Source: Poindextera sp036494815
GTDB lineage: Bacteria; Pseudomonadota; Alphaproteobacteria; Caulobacterales; Caulobacteraceae
Assembly: GCA_036494815.1 (NCBI GenBank)
Contig: DASXNV010000063.1
Span: 124,001 to 188,000, forward strand
Direction: 5' to 3'
DNA: 64,000 nt
A program made the translations under genes and the position numbers. Below are positions 17,629-26,623 of the stretch, one piece after another. The notes under the pieces were generated by a model that saw only the letters and a program-made list of their open reading frames with translations, was not told the DNA's origin and made no database searches. Numbering within the stretch: the stretch's first letter is position 1; each line of letters begins with the position of its first letter.

Positions 17629-17958
17629 ATGACCGAAACCGTGACCCTGTCCCCCTCCGCCGCCGGCCGCATCAAGGCCATCAGCGCCCGTGAGGGTCGC
17701 CCGCTGATGCTGCGCGTGGCCGTCGAAGGCGGCGGCTGCTCGGGCTTTCAGTATCAGTTCGACCTGGTCGATCAGGTGCAGGACGATGACCTGAAGATCG
17801 AGCTGGACGGCGCCGCGGCCCTGGTGGACGTGGTGTCCATGGCCCTGCTGCGCGGCTCGGAGATCGATTTCGTCGACGAATTGGCCGGCGCGGAATTCAG
17901 AGTCCGCAACCCAAACGCCAAGTCCAGCTGCGGCTGCGGGGTCAGTTTCTCGATCTAA
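17629..17958 (+). CDS. erpA: Iron-sulfur cluster insertion protein (A-type carrier)
   Basis: A-type Fe-S carrier of the HesB/IscA/ErpA family that delivers clusters to apo-enzymes. The 109-residue product has the three conserved cysteines: GGGCSGFQYQF and SSCGCGVSF. The central VSMALLRGSEIDFVDELAGA matches the family. It is divergent from dgt; the short intergenic region contains a TATATA element at about 17596-17601 that could be its -10 box. Choice of ErpA over IscA rests on the dgt neighbour. Confidence 0.88.
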   Translation: MTETVTLSPSAAGRIKAISAREGRPLMLRVAVEGGGCSGFQYQFDLVDQVQDDDLKIELDGAAALVDVVSMALLRGSEIDFVDELAGAEFRVRNPNAKSSCGCGVSFSI

Positions 17959-18011
17959 GGGCTGCCGCCCCGCGTTGACCATAGCCGCCGCCCCCGCCTA
18001 GGGTCCGCCGC

Positions 18012-18791
18012 ATGAAGATCGCCACCTGGAACGTCAATTCAGTAAATGCGCGGCTCGAGACCGTGCTCAAATGGTTCACCGAGGCTTCGCCCGACGTCGC
18101 CTGTTTGCAGGAAATCAAATGCGTGGATGAGAAGTTCCCGGTCGAGGCTTTCGAACGGCTTGGCTACAACGTCGCCGTCCATGGCCAGAAGACCTATAAT
18201 GGCGTGGCCCTGCTGTCGAAGGCGCCCATGGAGGATATCCGCAGGGGCCTGCCGGGCGACGATACGGACGAGCAGGCCCGCTATATCGAGGCGGTGATTT
18301 CGGGTCCGCGCCCCATCCGCGTGGCCGGCATCTATCTGCCCAACGGCAATCCCATCGGAACCGAGAAATTCACCTACAAGCTGGGCTGGATGGCGCGCCT
18401 CAACGCCCATGCCAAGGGACTCTTGGCCTTGGAGGAGCCGCTGATCATCACCGGTGACTACAATGTCATTCCCGAGGAGGCCGACTGCTACGACCCCGCC
18501 GCCTGGCTGGGCGACGCACTGTTCCAGCCGGATAGCCGCGGCGCCTTTCGGGCGCTCAAATGGCTGGGCCTGACCGAAGCCTATACGGAGATCGATGGCG
18601 CGCCGGGTGGCTACACTTTCTGGGATTATCAGGCTGGCGCCTGGCCGCGGAACAACGGCATCCGCATCGACCACGCCCTGCTATCGTCCCAAGCAGCCGA
18701 TATCTTGAGGGGGTGTGAGATCCATCGCGACGTGCGCAGCTGGGACAAGCCCTCGGACCACGTGCCGGTGGTGGTGGATTTAGCCCTGTAA
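18012..18791 (+). CDS. xth: Exodeoxyribonuclease III
   Basis: Metal-dependent AP endonuclease/3'-5' exonuclease for base-excision repair. The 259-residue product has all family motifs: MKIATWNVNSVNARL, CLQEIKCVDEKFP (metal Glu), ITGDYNVIP (catalytic Asp/Asn), NNGIRIDHALLS and the terminal SDHVPVVVDL (Asp-His). It follows erpA by 53 bp in the same direction. Length is normal. Confidence 0.95.
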   Translation: MKIATWNVNSVNARLETVLKWFTEASPDVACLQEIKCVDEKFPVEAFERLGYNVAVHGQKTYNGVALLSKAPMEDIRRGLPGDDTDEQARYIEAVISGPRPIRVAGIYLPNGNPIGTEKFTYKLGWMARLNAHAKGLLALEEPLIITGDYNVIPEEADCYDPAAWLGDALFQPDSRGAFRALKWLGLTEAYTEIDGAPGGYTFWDYQAGAWPRNNGIRIDHALLSSQAADILRGCEIHRDVRSWDKPSDHVPVVVDLAL

Positions 18792-18847
18792 GCCCCCTCG
18801 GGACCGGGATGTGTCGCCATTGAGAGACTCAATCTAGGTTCCCGCGC

Positions 18848-19633
18848 ATGCACGACCTGATTCGCTTGGCGCTGCTGCTCGGAATCGCCGCCTCGGCGGT
18901 GACGCTTTTGGGCGCTGGAATCGCCTTCTGGATGGACGAGCACCGACGGCTCACCCGTCTGGCCTGGCGGGTGCTGGGCGGGCAACCTGACGCGCTGATC
19001 GTCGCCCAGGGCCGGGACATGGCCGCAGCCTTTCGCCTCGCCGCCGGCCAGATCCTGGTGATGCGCGATGGCGGGGCCAACGCCCTGCTCTATCCCTTGA
19101 AAGCGCTGGACGGCGCCGAACTGTGCATCGACGATCAGGTGGCCGCGCGGGTGGCCAAGGGCGAGCCTCGCCGCGCCCTCGACCGGGTCCCCAAGCAAGC
19201 CCAGCAGGTAGTGCTGAGACTGCTGTTCGACGACGCCCGCCACCCCGAATTCGCCCTCGACCTCTGGCTGCCCATGGATGAGTTCCGTCGCCACGCGCGT
19301 CCGCCCAGCGCCGTAGTCCAGGAGGCACGGTCCTGGCTCAGCCGCGCCGAGGCGATCATGCGTCGCGCCCGGCCAGCCACGGCGCCCACGCTCGTCATCG
19401 CTGACGCCACCGTCGATACCGGAGCGCGGCCGGAGCCAGAGGCGCCGCTCGCGGCTCACCCCAAAGCGCCCCCAACGGCGGATTCCTACGACGAGCCGCC
19501 GATGGAATTCGAGGCGGACGATCAGGACCCTTTTGACGACCGGGGCTCGGAGCCTTTGGCCCCCGCACCTCAGCCCGTCGGCGCCCCGGCGCGAGAGCGA
19601 CCGGTCCACGCGAAACAGCTACCCTTGCTTTAG
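18848..19633 (+). CDS. Membrane-anchored protein of unknown function
   Basis: I do not recognise this gene. The 261-residue product starts with one hydrophobic helix (LIRLALLLGIAASAVTLLGA, about residues 4-27), followed by a mixed alpha/beta region that includes GQPDALIVAQGRDMAAAFRL and a WLPMDEFRRHARPP segment. The last 90 residues are low-complexity, Ala/Pro/Glu/Asp-rich. The likely topology is an N-terminal anchor with a soluble remainder. It lies 56 bp after xth in the same direction, so co-transcription is possible but functionally unexplained. Confidence 0.65.
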   Translation: MHDLIRLALLLGIAASAVTLLGAGIAFWMDEHRRLTRLAWRVLGGQPDALIVAQGRDMAAAFRLAAGQILVMRDGGANALLYPLKALDGAELCIDDQVAARVAKGEPRRALDRVPKQAQQVVLRLLFDDARHPEFALDLWLPMDEFRRHARPPSAVVQEARSWLSRAEAIMRRARPATAPTLVIADATVDTGARPEPEAPLAAHPKAPPTADSYDEPPMEFEADDQDPFDDRGSEPLAPAPQPVGAPARERPVHAKQLPLL

Positions 19634-19700
19634 CGGACAGTCCGAACCATGGCCGCCGCCGCGAAGTTCACGCTCGGTGCGGACCAATCTGGAGGCGTTC

Positions 19701-20390
19701 ATGACCATGTTGATTGTCGCAGCCGCGGCGTTTTTAGCCCTGCACCTGCTGGTGGCCGGCACGAAGGCCCGCGACACCATTGTCGGCGTGGTGGGCGAAG
19801 GTCCCTATCTGGGCCTGTTCTCCCTGGCCTCGGCAGCCGGCCTTACCTGGCTGATATTCGCCTTTGGCGGCGCGCGCCACGATCCCGCCAACCAGATCTA
19901 TTGGACCGTCGCCTGGGCCACCCGGATTCCGGTGGTCGGCCTGGTGGCGATCGCCTTCCTGTTCGCCGTGCCCGGCCTTTTGACCAATTCACCGACCCGG
20001 GTGCGGGGCGATTCCGTAGTCGACCGGCCGAATGCGGCCACCGGCATGACCCGCATCACCCGTCACCCGTTCCTGTGGGGCGTGGTCATCTGGGCTGCGG
20101 CCCACCTGATCGCCAACGGCGGTAGCGCTGACCTCATCCTGTTCGGCGGCCTGATGCTTCTGGCGCTCGTTGGAACCTGCAGCATCGACGCCAAGCGGAT
20201 GCGGGCGCTGGGCGAACGCTACGCTGCGTTCAAGGCCGAGACCTCCAACATCCCGTTCGCGGCCATCCTGCAGGGCCGCCAGTCACTGAAACTCAGCGAG
20301 ATATGGTGGCGCCTGCTGGTCGGCGTCGCGGTCTGGGCTCTGATCTTGTGGGTCCACCCCCGCGCGTTTGGAGGCAATCCTTTGGGCTAA
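19701..20390 (+). CDS. NnrU-family integral membrane protein
   Basis: Polytopic membrane protein of 229 residues. The ATG at 19701 has a GGAGG ribosome-binding site; the in-frame region further upstream overlaps the preceding gene and is not used. About six hydrophobic segments are visible. The motif TRHPFLWGVVIWAAAHLIAN is typical of the NnrU/isoprenylcysteine-methyltransferase-like fold. The name comes from a nitric-oxide reduction regulon, but no denitrification genes are nearby, so the function here is unknown. Confidence 0.8.
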   Translation: MTMLIVAAAAFLALHLLVAGTKARDTIVGVVGEGPYLGLFSLASAAGLTWLIFAFGGARHDPANQIYWTVAWATRIPVVGLVAIAFLFAVPGLLTNSPTRVRGDSVVDRPNAATGMTRITRHPFLWGVVIWAAAHLIANGGSADLILFGGLMLLALVGTCSIDAKRMRALGERYAAFKAETSNIPFAAILQGRQSLKLSEIWWRLLVGVAVWALILWVHPRAFGGNPLG

Positions 20391-20409
20391 CAGATCGAGG
20401 GCGTTGAAC

Positions 20410-20441
20410 AGGCCGGGGCGCGTTCGCACGCCCTCCGGCCT
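20410..20441. terminator. Hairpin between convergent nnrU-like gene and ilvD
   Basis: AGGCCGG (20410-20416) pairs with CCGGCCT (20435-20441), with partial pairing inside the GC-rich loop. It lies in the 59-bp gap between two convergent genes and could terminate both. No U-tract follows on either side, so it is only a candidate. Confidence 0.45.
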
Positions 20442-20449
20442 GACGGTCC

Positions 20450-22186
20450 TCAAATATCAGCGTAAACGTGCCGCTCGGCCTTCTGGCCGGGGTGAGTCAC
20501 CGCGCCCAGGTGAGCTGGCCCCACCATCTGGGAGAACTTCCACAGGGCGCCCGAGGCATAGTTGGTTTCGCGCGGCTTCCAATGACGCTGGCGGTTTTCC
20601 AGCTCGATCGGGTCGACCTCCAACTCGATGGTCCCGGCGTCGGCGTCGATGGAGATAATATCGCCGTCCATGACCAGGCCGATGGGGCCGCCTTCCTGCG
20701 CTTCCGGTCCCACATGGCCGACGCACAGGCCGCGGGTGCCGCCGGAGAAGCGACCATCGGTGACCAGGGCCACCTTGTCGCCGCGGCCCTGGCCGGACAG
20801 GGCCGCCGTGGTCGACAGCATCTCGCGCATGCCCGGACCGCCCTTGGGGCCTTCATAGCGAATGACTAGGACGTCGCCGTCCTTATAGTCACCGGCTTCC
20901 ACGGCCGCGAAACACGCTTCCTCGCCGTCGAACACCCGAGCCGGGCCGCGGTGCGAGCGGTGGGATTGCATGCCCGCGACCTTGACGATGGAGCCGGCCG
21001 GGGCCAGCGAACCCCACAGGCCGACCACGCCGCCAGTGGGTGACAGGGGGTTGGAGACCGGGCGGATCACCACCTGGTCGTCGCGCCACTTCACGTCCTT
21101 GAGGTTCTCCGCCAGGGTCTTGCCGGTGACGGTCAGGCAATCGCCGTGGATAAAACCGCCCTCCAGTAGGGTCTTGAGCAGCACCGGCACGCCGCCGGCC
21201 TCGCCCATGTCCTTGGCCACGAAGCGGCCGCCGGGCTTCAGGTCGGCCAGATAGGGCGTGCGTTTGAAGATCTCGGCCACGTCGCGCAGGGTGAACTCGA
21301 TGCCGCACTCGTGGGCCATGGCCGGCAGGTGCAAACCGCCATTGGTCGAGCCGCCCGTAGCGGCCACCACCACCGCGGCGTTCTCGAACGCCTTGCGGGT
21401 GCAGATGTCGCGTGGGCGGATATTGTCGGCGATCAGCCGCACCACCGCCTCGCCCGAGGCGATGGCGTACTGGTCGCGGCTCTCATAAGGCGCCGGCAGG
21501 GCCGAAGATAAAGGCAGCGCCAGGCCGATGGCCTCGGAGACGCAGGCCATGGTGTTGGCGGTGAACTGTCCGCCACAGGCGCCATCGCTGGGACAGGCGT
21601 GCTTTTCCAGGTCGCACAGGTCCTCCAGGCTCATGCGCCCGGCCGAATGCATCCCCACGCCCTCGAACACGTCGACCACGGTGACGTCCTTGCCCTGCCA
21701 GCGGCCCGGCAGGATCGAGCCTCCATAGAGGAATACCGACGGCACGTTCAGGCGCAGCATGGCCATCATCATGCCCGGCAGGGACTTGTCGCAGCCGGCG
21801 ATTCCCACCAGGGCGTCGTAGCTGTGACCGCGGATGGTCAGTTCCACCGAATCGGCGATCACCTCGCGGCTGACCAGGGACGAGCGCATGCCCTCGTGGC
21901 CCATGGCTATGCCGTCGGTGACGGTGATGGTGCAGAACTCGCGCGGCGTGGCGCCGGCGGCCTTGACCCCCTGGCTGACCGCATGGGCCTGGCGCATCAG
22001 AGCGGTGTTGCAGGGCGCCGCTTCGTTCCAGCAGGAGGCTACGCCCACGAAGGGCTGGGCAATCTCGCGCGTGCCGAGGCCCATGGCGTAGTAGTACGAG
22101 CGGTGCGGCGCGCGCGCCGGCCCCTCGGTCACATGCCGGCTGGGCAGCTTGGACTTGTCCCAGGATCCGTCGGGCTTCTTGGTCAT
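20450..22186 (-). CDS. ilvD: Dihydroxy-acid dehydratase
   Basis: Fe-S dehydratase of branched-chain amino acid synthesis that converts 2,3-dihydroxy acids to 2-keto acids. The 578-residue product has the three cluster cysteines in GVASCWNEAAPCNTALM, GCDKSLPGMMMAML and SDGACGGQFTANTMAC, plus the C-terminal motif TDGRFSGGTRG. The ATG at 22186 is chosen over a GTG one codon upstream. The ilvD/edd family also contains sugar-acid dehydratases; motif spacing fits IlvD best but substrate is inferred. Confidence 0.88.
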   Translation of the reverse strand: MTKKPDGSWDKSKLPSRHVTEGPARAPHRSYYYAMGLGTREIAQPFVGVASCWNEAAPCNTALMRQAHAVSQGVKAAGATPREFCTITVTDGIAMGHEGMRSSLVSREVIADSVELTIRGHSYDALVGIAGCDKSLPGMMMAMLRLNVPSVFLYGGSILPGRWQGKDVTVVDVFEGVGMHSAGRMSLEDLCDLEKHACPSDGACGGQFTANTMACVSEAIGLALPLSSALPAPYESRDQYAIASGEAVVRLIADNIRPRDICTRKAFENAAVVVAATGGSTNGGLHLPAMAHECGIEFTLRDVAEIFKRTPYLADLKPGGRFVAKDMGEAGGVPVLLKTLLEGGFIHGDCLTVTGKTLAENLKDVKWRDDQVVIRPVSNPLSPTGGVVGLWGSLAPAGSIVKVAGMQSHRSHRGPARVFDGEEACFAAVEAGDYKDGDVLVIRYEGPKGGPGMREMLSTTAALSGQGRGDKVALVTDGRFSGGTRGLCVGHVGPEAQEGGPIGLVMDGDIISIDADAGTIELEVDPIELENRQRHWKPRETNYASGALWKFSQMVGPAHLGAVTHPGQKAERHVYADI

Positions 22187-22311
22187 CACGCGGGCTCCAC
22201 TCGAAGAGGGCGCCAGCCTTAGACCAAACAGGCGTTGGGGGAAAAGGGGGTTAGGTGGGGAAAGTATTTCCCGTCAGCGCCGCAAAAGGCGTCGGCGAAG
22301 GGCGCCTTCTT

Positions 22312-23229
22312 CTAAAATCCAGCCGCCTGCTCCACCGCCAGGGCCACATCCAGCGCCCGCACGGCCTCTTCGCCTGTCGCAGCAGGGCGCGACGCCTCTC
22401 CGCGCACGGCGGCGACAAACGCAGCGACGCTGGCGCCCAACGGATCGCGCCCCGCCGGCGTATCCGTAAAGTCCGCATTCAGCGGGAAGGGCGTCGTGTT
22501 GCGGAAGGCGCGAGTGATGAAGTCGATCTCCACCTCGCCGGAAGGATAGATGATGCGCATGCGCCGCTCGCGGGCCTCTGCGATGCGCGAGGCGTTTAGC
22601 TTGACGGTCGAGCCGTCGCCCAGGGTGATCTCGCAGGTGACCTCATCCACGAACGGGCCGTGGGTGACTCGGCCGTCGGCCTCCACCGCCAGGGGCTCGT
22701 TGGGATTGAGAGTGATGGCCAGGTCGATGTCGTGGATCATCAGGTCGAGCACGCAGGACACATCGGTGTTGCGCGGGTTCCAGGGCGCGCGGCGCACGGC
22801 CTCCAGGAACATGGGCTTTTCGGGGATGTCCAAGAGGCCCATGGCCTTTGACACCACCCGCTCCTGCAGGCCGCAGGCCAGGATCAGATTGGAGGTGGCC
22901 GCGCGGGCGACGATGCGATCGGCGTCCTCCAGATTGGTGGCGATCGGCTTTTCCACATAGACTGGCCTGCCCGCGGCCAGGGCCGGCATCGCAACGGCGG
23001 CGTGGGTGAAGGCCGGCGAGGCTATTGTGAGGATGTCGATGACTTTCAGGAACTCGCCCAGATCGTCCATCGCGAGAGCGCCCAGGCCACCGGCCAGTTC
23101 GCGGGCGCGATCCATGTCCGGGTCATAGACAGCGGCGAGCGTCACTCCCGCCATGCCGGCATATTTGCGGGCGTGATGGCCGCCAAAGGCTCCGGCCCCG
23201 GCGACGCCAGCTTTCAGGTCTCGACTCAA
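22312..23229 (-). CDS. Gfo/Idh/MocA-family NAD(P)-dependent oxidoreductase
   Basis: Predicted cytosolic sugar or inositol-type dehydrogenase of about 305 residues. The N-terminal Rossmann motif KAGVAGAGAFGGHHARKYAG binds the nicotinamide cofactor, and VYVEKPIATNLEDAD holds the EKP motif with the active Lys. The start is probably a TTG at 23229, preceded by AGAGG at 8 nt; a GTG at 23238 has no spacing to that site. The substrate is unknown. It lies 125 bp upstream of the ilvD start in the same direction. Confidence 0.85.
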   Translation of the reverse strand: MSRDLKAGVAGAGAFGGHHARKYAGMAGVTLAAVYDPDMDRARELAGGLGALAMDDLGEFLKVIDILTIASPAFTHAAVAMPALAAGRPVYVEKPIATNLEDADRIVARAATSNLILACGLQERVVSKAMGLLDIPEKPMFLEAVRRAPWNPRNTDVSCVLDLMIHDIDLAITLNPNEPLAVEADGRVTHGPFVDEVTCEITLGDGSTVKLNASRIAEARERRMRIIYPSGEVEIDFITRAFRNTTPFPLNADFTDTPAGRDPLGASVAAFVAAVRGEASRPAATGEEAVRALDVALAVEQAAGF

Positions 23230-23363
23230 AACGGCCACCTCTTTCTACGCACTCACGGGAAATTGTGCAGACGCGCCGGCTTTGTCCATCGCCCATGACG
23301 TCGCGAAATTTATGCGCTAGATGCCATCAGCGTTTTTAATTGAAACTGTATGGGAGAACGTCC

Positions 23364-24368
23364 ATGTCGATCACCTCGCGCGAGATCCGTCTCAAGTCAC
23401 GCCCCGTGGGCCTGCCCACCGCCGACAATTTCGAGCTGGGCGTAGTCCAACTGGACGCGCCGGGCGCCGGCGAGGTCCAGGTCAAGAACCTGTGGATGAC
23501 CGTCGATCCCTATATGCGCGGCCGGATGATGGACCGCGAGAGCTATGTGCCGCCGTTCCAGATCGGCGAGGCCCTGCAGGGCGGCGCGGTGGGCGAGGTC
23601 ACCGCCTCCGGCGCCGAAGGCTTCGCCAAGGGCGATCTGGTCTCGACCATGTTCGGTTGGCGCGAGGCGTTTAACGCCCCGGCCGGCGCCTTGCAAAAGC
23701 TCAACACCCATGGCCTGCCACCTCAGGCCTTTCTGGGCGTGGCCGGCATGCCGGGACTGACCGCCTATGTGGGCCTGATCAAGATCGCGGCGCTTAAGCC
23801 GGACGATGTGGTGTTCGTCTCCGCCGCCGCCGGCGCCGTGGGCTCGGTGGTCTGCCAGATCGCCAAGATCAAGGGGCACACCGTGATCGGCGCCGCGGGC
23901 GGACCGGAAAAAGGGGCCTTCCTCAAGGAGATCGGCGTCGATCATGTGATCGACTACAAGGCCGAAAAGGATCTGACCGCCGCCCTGGCCAAGGTCGCCC
24001 CCAATGGTATCGACGTCTATTTCGAGAATGTCGGCGGCGAACACCTGGACGCGGCCCTGGCCGTGGCCAATCCCTTCGCCCGCTTCGCCCTGTGCGGCAT
24101 GATCTCGCAATATAACGCCACCGGGGCGCCAGTCGGTCCCAGCAACATCATGCTGGTTGTCGGCAAGAGCCTGCGCCTGGAAGGTTTCATCGTCTCCAAC
24201 CATTTCGACATGGCGCCGCAATATCTGCAGGAACTGGCGGGCTGGATCCAGAGCGGCAAGTTCAAATGGAAGGAGACTGTCGAAGAGGGTATCGAAAACG
24301 CGCCCAAGGCCTTCCTGAAGCTGTTCTCCGGCGAGAACATGGGCAAGATGCTGGTGAAGCTGGGCTAA
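23364..24368 (+). CDS. NADP-dependent MDR-family oxidoreductase
   Basis: Medium-chain reductase of the prostaglandin reductase/CurA type, which reduces alpha,beta-unsaturated ketones or aldehydes with NADPH and lacks zinc. The 334-residue product has LWMTVDPYMRGRMMD near the start, the nucleotide-binding motif VSAAAGAVGSVVCQIAKIKG, and DVYFENVGGEHLDAAL, all typical of this subgroup. The ATG at 23364 follows a GGGAGAA site. The physiological substrate is unknown. Ends in a strong hairpin. Confidence 0.9.
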   Translation: MSITSREIRLKSRPVGLPTADNFELGVVQLDAPGAGEVQVKNLWMTVDPYMRGRMMDRESYVPPFQIGEALQGGAVGEVTASGAEGFAKGDLVSTMFGWREAFNAPAGALQKLNTHGLPPQAFLGVAGMPGLTAYVGLIKIAALKPDDVVFVSAAAGAVGSVVCQIAKIKGHTVIGAAGGPEKGAFLKEIGVDHVIDYKAEKDLTAALAKVAPNGIDVYFENVGGEHLDAALAVANPFARFALCGMISQYNATGAPVGPSNIMLVVGKSLRLEGFIVSNHFDMAPQYLQELAGWIQSGKFKWKETVEEGIENAPKAFLKLFSGENMGKMLVKLG

Positions 24369-24378
24369 TCCTGAGAAG

Positions 24379-24401
24379 CCCTTCCCCTCAAAGGGGAAGG
24401 G
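24379..24401. terminator. Strong hairpin between convergent genes
   Basis: CCCTTCCCCT (24379-24388) and AGGGGAAGGG (24392-24401) form a perfect 10-bp stem with a 3-nt loop. It is located between the MDR oxidoreductase stop (24368) and the end of the convergent frameshifted gene (24410). A short TTCTCT follows on the plus strand. It probably acts as a bidirectional terminator. Confidence 0.75.
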
Positions 24402-24409
24402 TTCTCTAC

Positions 24410-26362
24410 CTACTCGTCGACTTGGAACGCCGGGTAAGAGTGCGGCGGCACGATGATGGCGAAGGTGGTTCTGGGCGCCTCGTCGCGCGAGGTCACAGCG
24501 GGTCCGACCTTGACCATTTCGCTAGCAGCGATATTGCGCAAGCGCTTGGCCGCCGCGCGCACAGATACAGTCACCGCCAAGGCCTGCGGCCGATAGGATT
24601 CCACCACGAAGGCGCCGTTGTCATAGCCGAATAGGCTGACCAGGGCCGGAGCGTCGATGCGCACCGGAAAGTCCCGCTGCACATAGTCCTTGATCCGGGT
24701 CACAACTCGTCCTTGATCCGGTCACAACTCCCTGGGGCAGATTATAGAGATCGGCCAGATTCTCCGGCACGGTCAGCACAAAGATCACCCCTTGGCGTAG
24801 CGGTTCATCCGCAGGATGGGAAAGCCCTTGGCCCCCCGCAACCCCGCGCACCAGCGACCAGGAATCGTTAGTGTAGAAGCCAATTTCCGGCAACAGGATC
24901 GGCGGGTTGTCGTGCGGCGGGTCGTTCAATCGGGTTCCATCGCCGGCGCCGAAGCCGTCCATGAAATCATGCACCGAGACGATGCGGCCGGTGTCTTCCA
25001 GCTCGACGATATCATCCAGTCCCCTGCCCTTCAGCGCATGCACTAGGCCCGAAGTGATCACCACGTCCTTGCCGGCCATCAGGCGCGCCTTGATCTTAGC
25101 CACGATGTCCGGATCGGTCTTTGCCGCCTCCGTCAGGATCAGCATATCCGCATCGGTGGAGAAGTTCGGCGTCTGCTCGATCGGCAGGCCCAGATTGCCC
25201 AGATAGTTGGGCAGGAAGTCCTCGCCGCTGGACTGATAGGGCTTATAGAGCGAGATCCCCACCGGCTTACCGAGCCCGCCCAACACCTTGTCGATCTGTT
25301 CCAGCGAATAGCCGGCCACGCGGCCCCAGCCCGGTCCCGGATCGCCCGCCCCTGTGGCGTGATAGGAGGCGGTCGTAGCCTTCCAGTCGAAGCTGGTGGC
25401 CTGGCCCTGCCAAGCGGCGCGGTCGCCAGGCGCCAAGGCCTCGGCCTCGGACATGGGCGTCCAGTTGAATAGGGTGATCTCCGGCGCCTTGGCCAGCAGG
25501 GTGGCCCACAGCTGCTCGGCATAACGGTCCACATCCCGAGTGCTGAACGTGTCGACCCAGCCGCCCCAATCGCCACCATTCGGCCGGATGTTGCTGTAGT
25601 AGCGAAATACCTCATAGCTTTCGTACTGCTGCAACAGCTGGTCAGTGATCAGGGGATCGCGGATCTCGGTGCCGGTATAGATAGCGGCGAACATCTGCGA
25701 CTGCTTTTCCAGGTCATAGCCCAGACCTTGGAAGTGTTCGTACCAGTTGGGATATTTGATGATCATCCGCACGCCCGGATTGACCGCCTTGGCCGGGCCA
25801 AGGACCAGGTCCAGCGACACCGCGCGCATGGTGTCCAGCCGATACTGGGTCCAGCTGCGCGCCCCCTTGTCCGCGATGTCAGCTTCGCTGTTGCTGGTGT
25901 TGAAGAAGAAGTTGTCCAGCACCACCTCATCGAAATGCTTGGCCGCCAGGCGTGCGGCGCGCTCGCACTCGGCTCGGTCCTTAGGGTCCTCATAGTCGAA
26001 TGTTCCCAACTGACCGCCATGGCCGCCCGCCGCCAGGGTGATACCGCCGGAACCTTCAACGGCCTTAGACTTGAAGAAGGCCTTGATGGCCACGATCTCG
26101 GCGTCGCTGGCGAAGTCGTGGTTGCGGTAGACCTCCAGATAGACCTTGTCGAACTTCACCTGCCCCATGGCCCGGGCGAATTCGCATTCGCGGGTCTGCG
26201 GGTTGGCCAGGGCGTGCGTGGTGTTGACCGCGATGTAGATGGCGGTGCGGAAGTTCTGACAATGGCCGGCCAGCTGAGCTGCCGACACCGCCGCAGGCGG
26301 CGCCATAAAGGCTGCGGCCAGGCCACCGAACCGAACAAACCAAAGATGTTCGACGGTATCAT
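24410..26362 (-). pseudogene. Exported putative glycosidase-like protein, frameshifted
   Basis: I do not recognise the exact family. The main frame (from ATG 26306) reads an alpha/beta protein with FDKVYLEVYRNHDF, DEVVLDNFFFNTS, MIIKYPNWYEHFQG and EITLFNWTPMSEAEALAPG, a pattern suggestive of a TIM-barrel glycoside-hydrolase-like fold. The frame is broken at 24686-24730 by a tandem duplication. Removing the 22-nt copy joins the main frame exactly to the downstream frame that ends at 24410 (TRIKDYVQRDFPVRIDAPAL), giving 624 residues. The 5' end may also be shifted: an ATG at 26362 gives MIPSNIFGLFGSV in another frame, which would complete a signal peptide with LAAAFMAPPAAVSA. Probably a recent pseudogene, or an assembly error. 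Confidence 0.7.
24686..24730. repeat. 22/23-bp tandem duplication causing a frameshift
   Basis: Copy A (24686-24708, 23 nt) and copy B (24709-24730, 22 nt) both read GTCCTTGATCCGG and end TCACAACTC; copy A has one extra G. The duplication lies inside the exported protein gene and shifts its frame. Deleting 22 nt restores a continuous reading frame, deleting 23 nt does not. Confidence 0.92.
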
Positions 26363-26623
26363 CCCTGCCCGTTTCCTCTTGGCGTTCCTTGCAAGCGGCG
26401 ACCGTACGGCGCACGTCTCCGCGGCGCTCGCGGCCCCGAAATGTTAGCGCTGCCTTAATTTTGTGACGAACGCACGCGCTTAGGCGCTCGTCCGACAGCC
26501 CGCGCGAACCAGGTCGATCACGCAAACGTCGTGCGACCTCGATCGCAATTCGCACGCGCCCCACGTTCCCCCGCCGGCTCGGGTGCGCTACAAGCCAAAC
26601 GTTTGTTTCCAGGAGCCTGTCGC

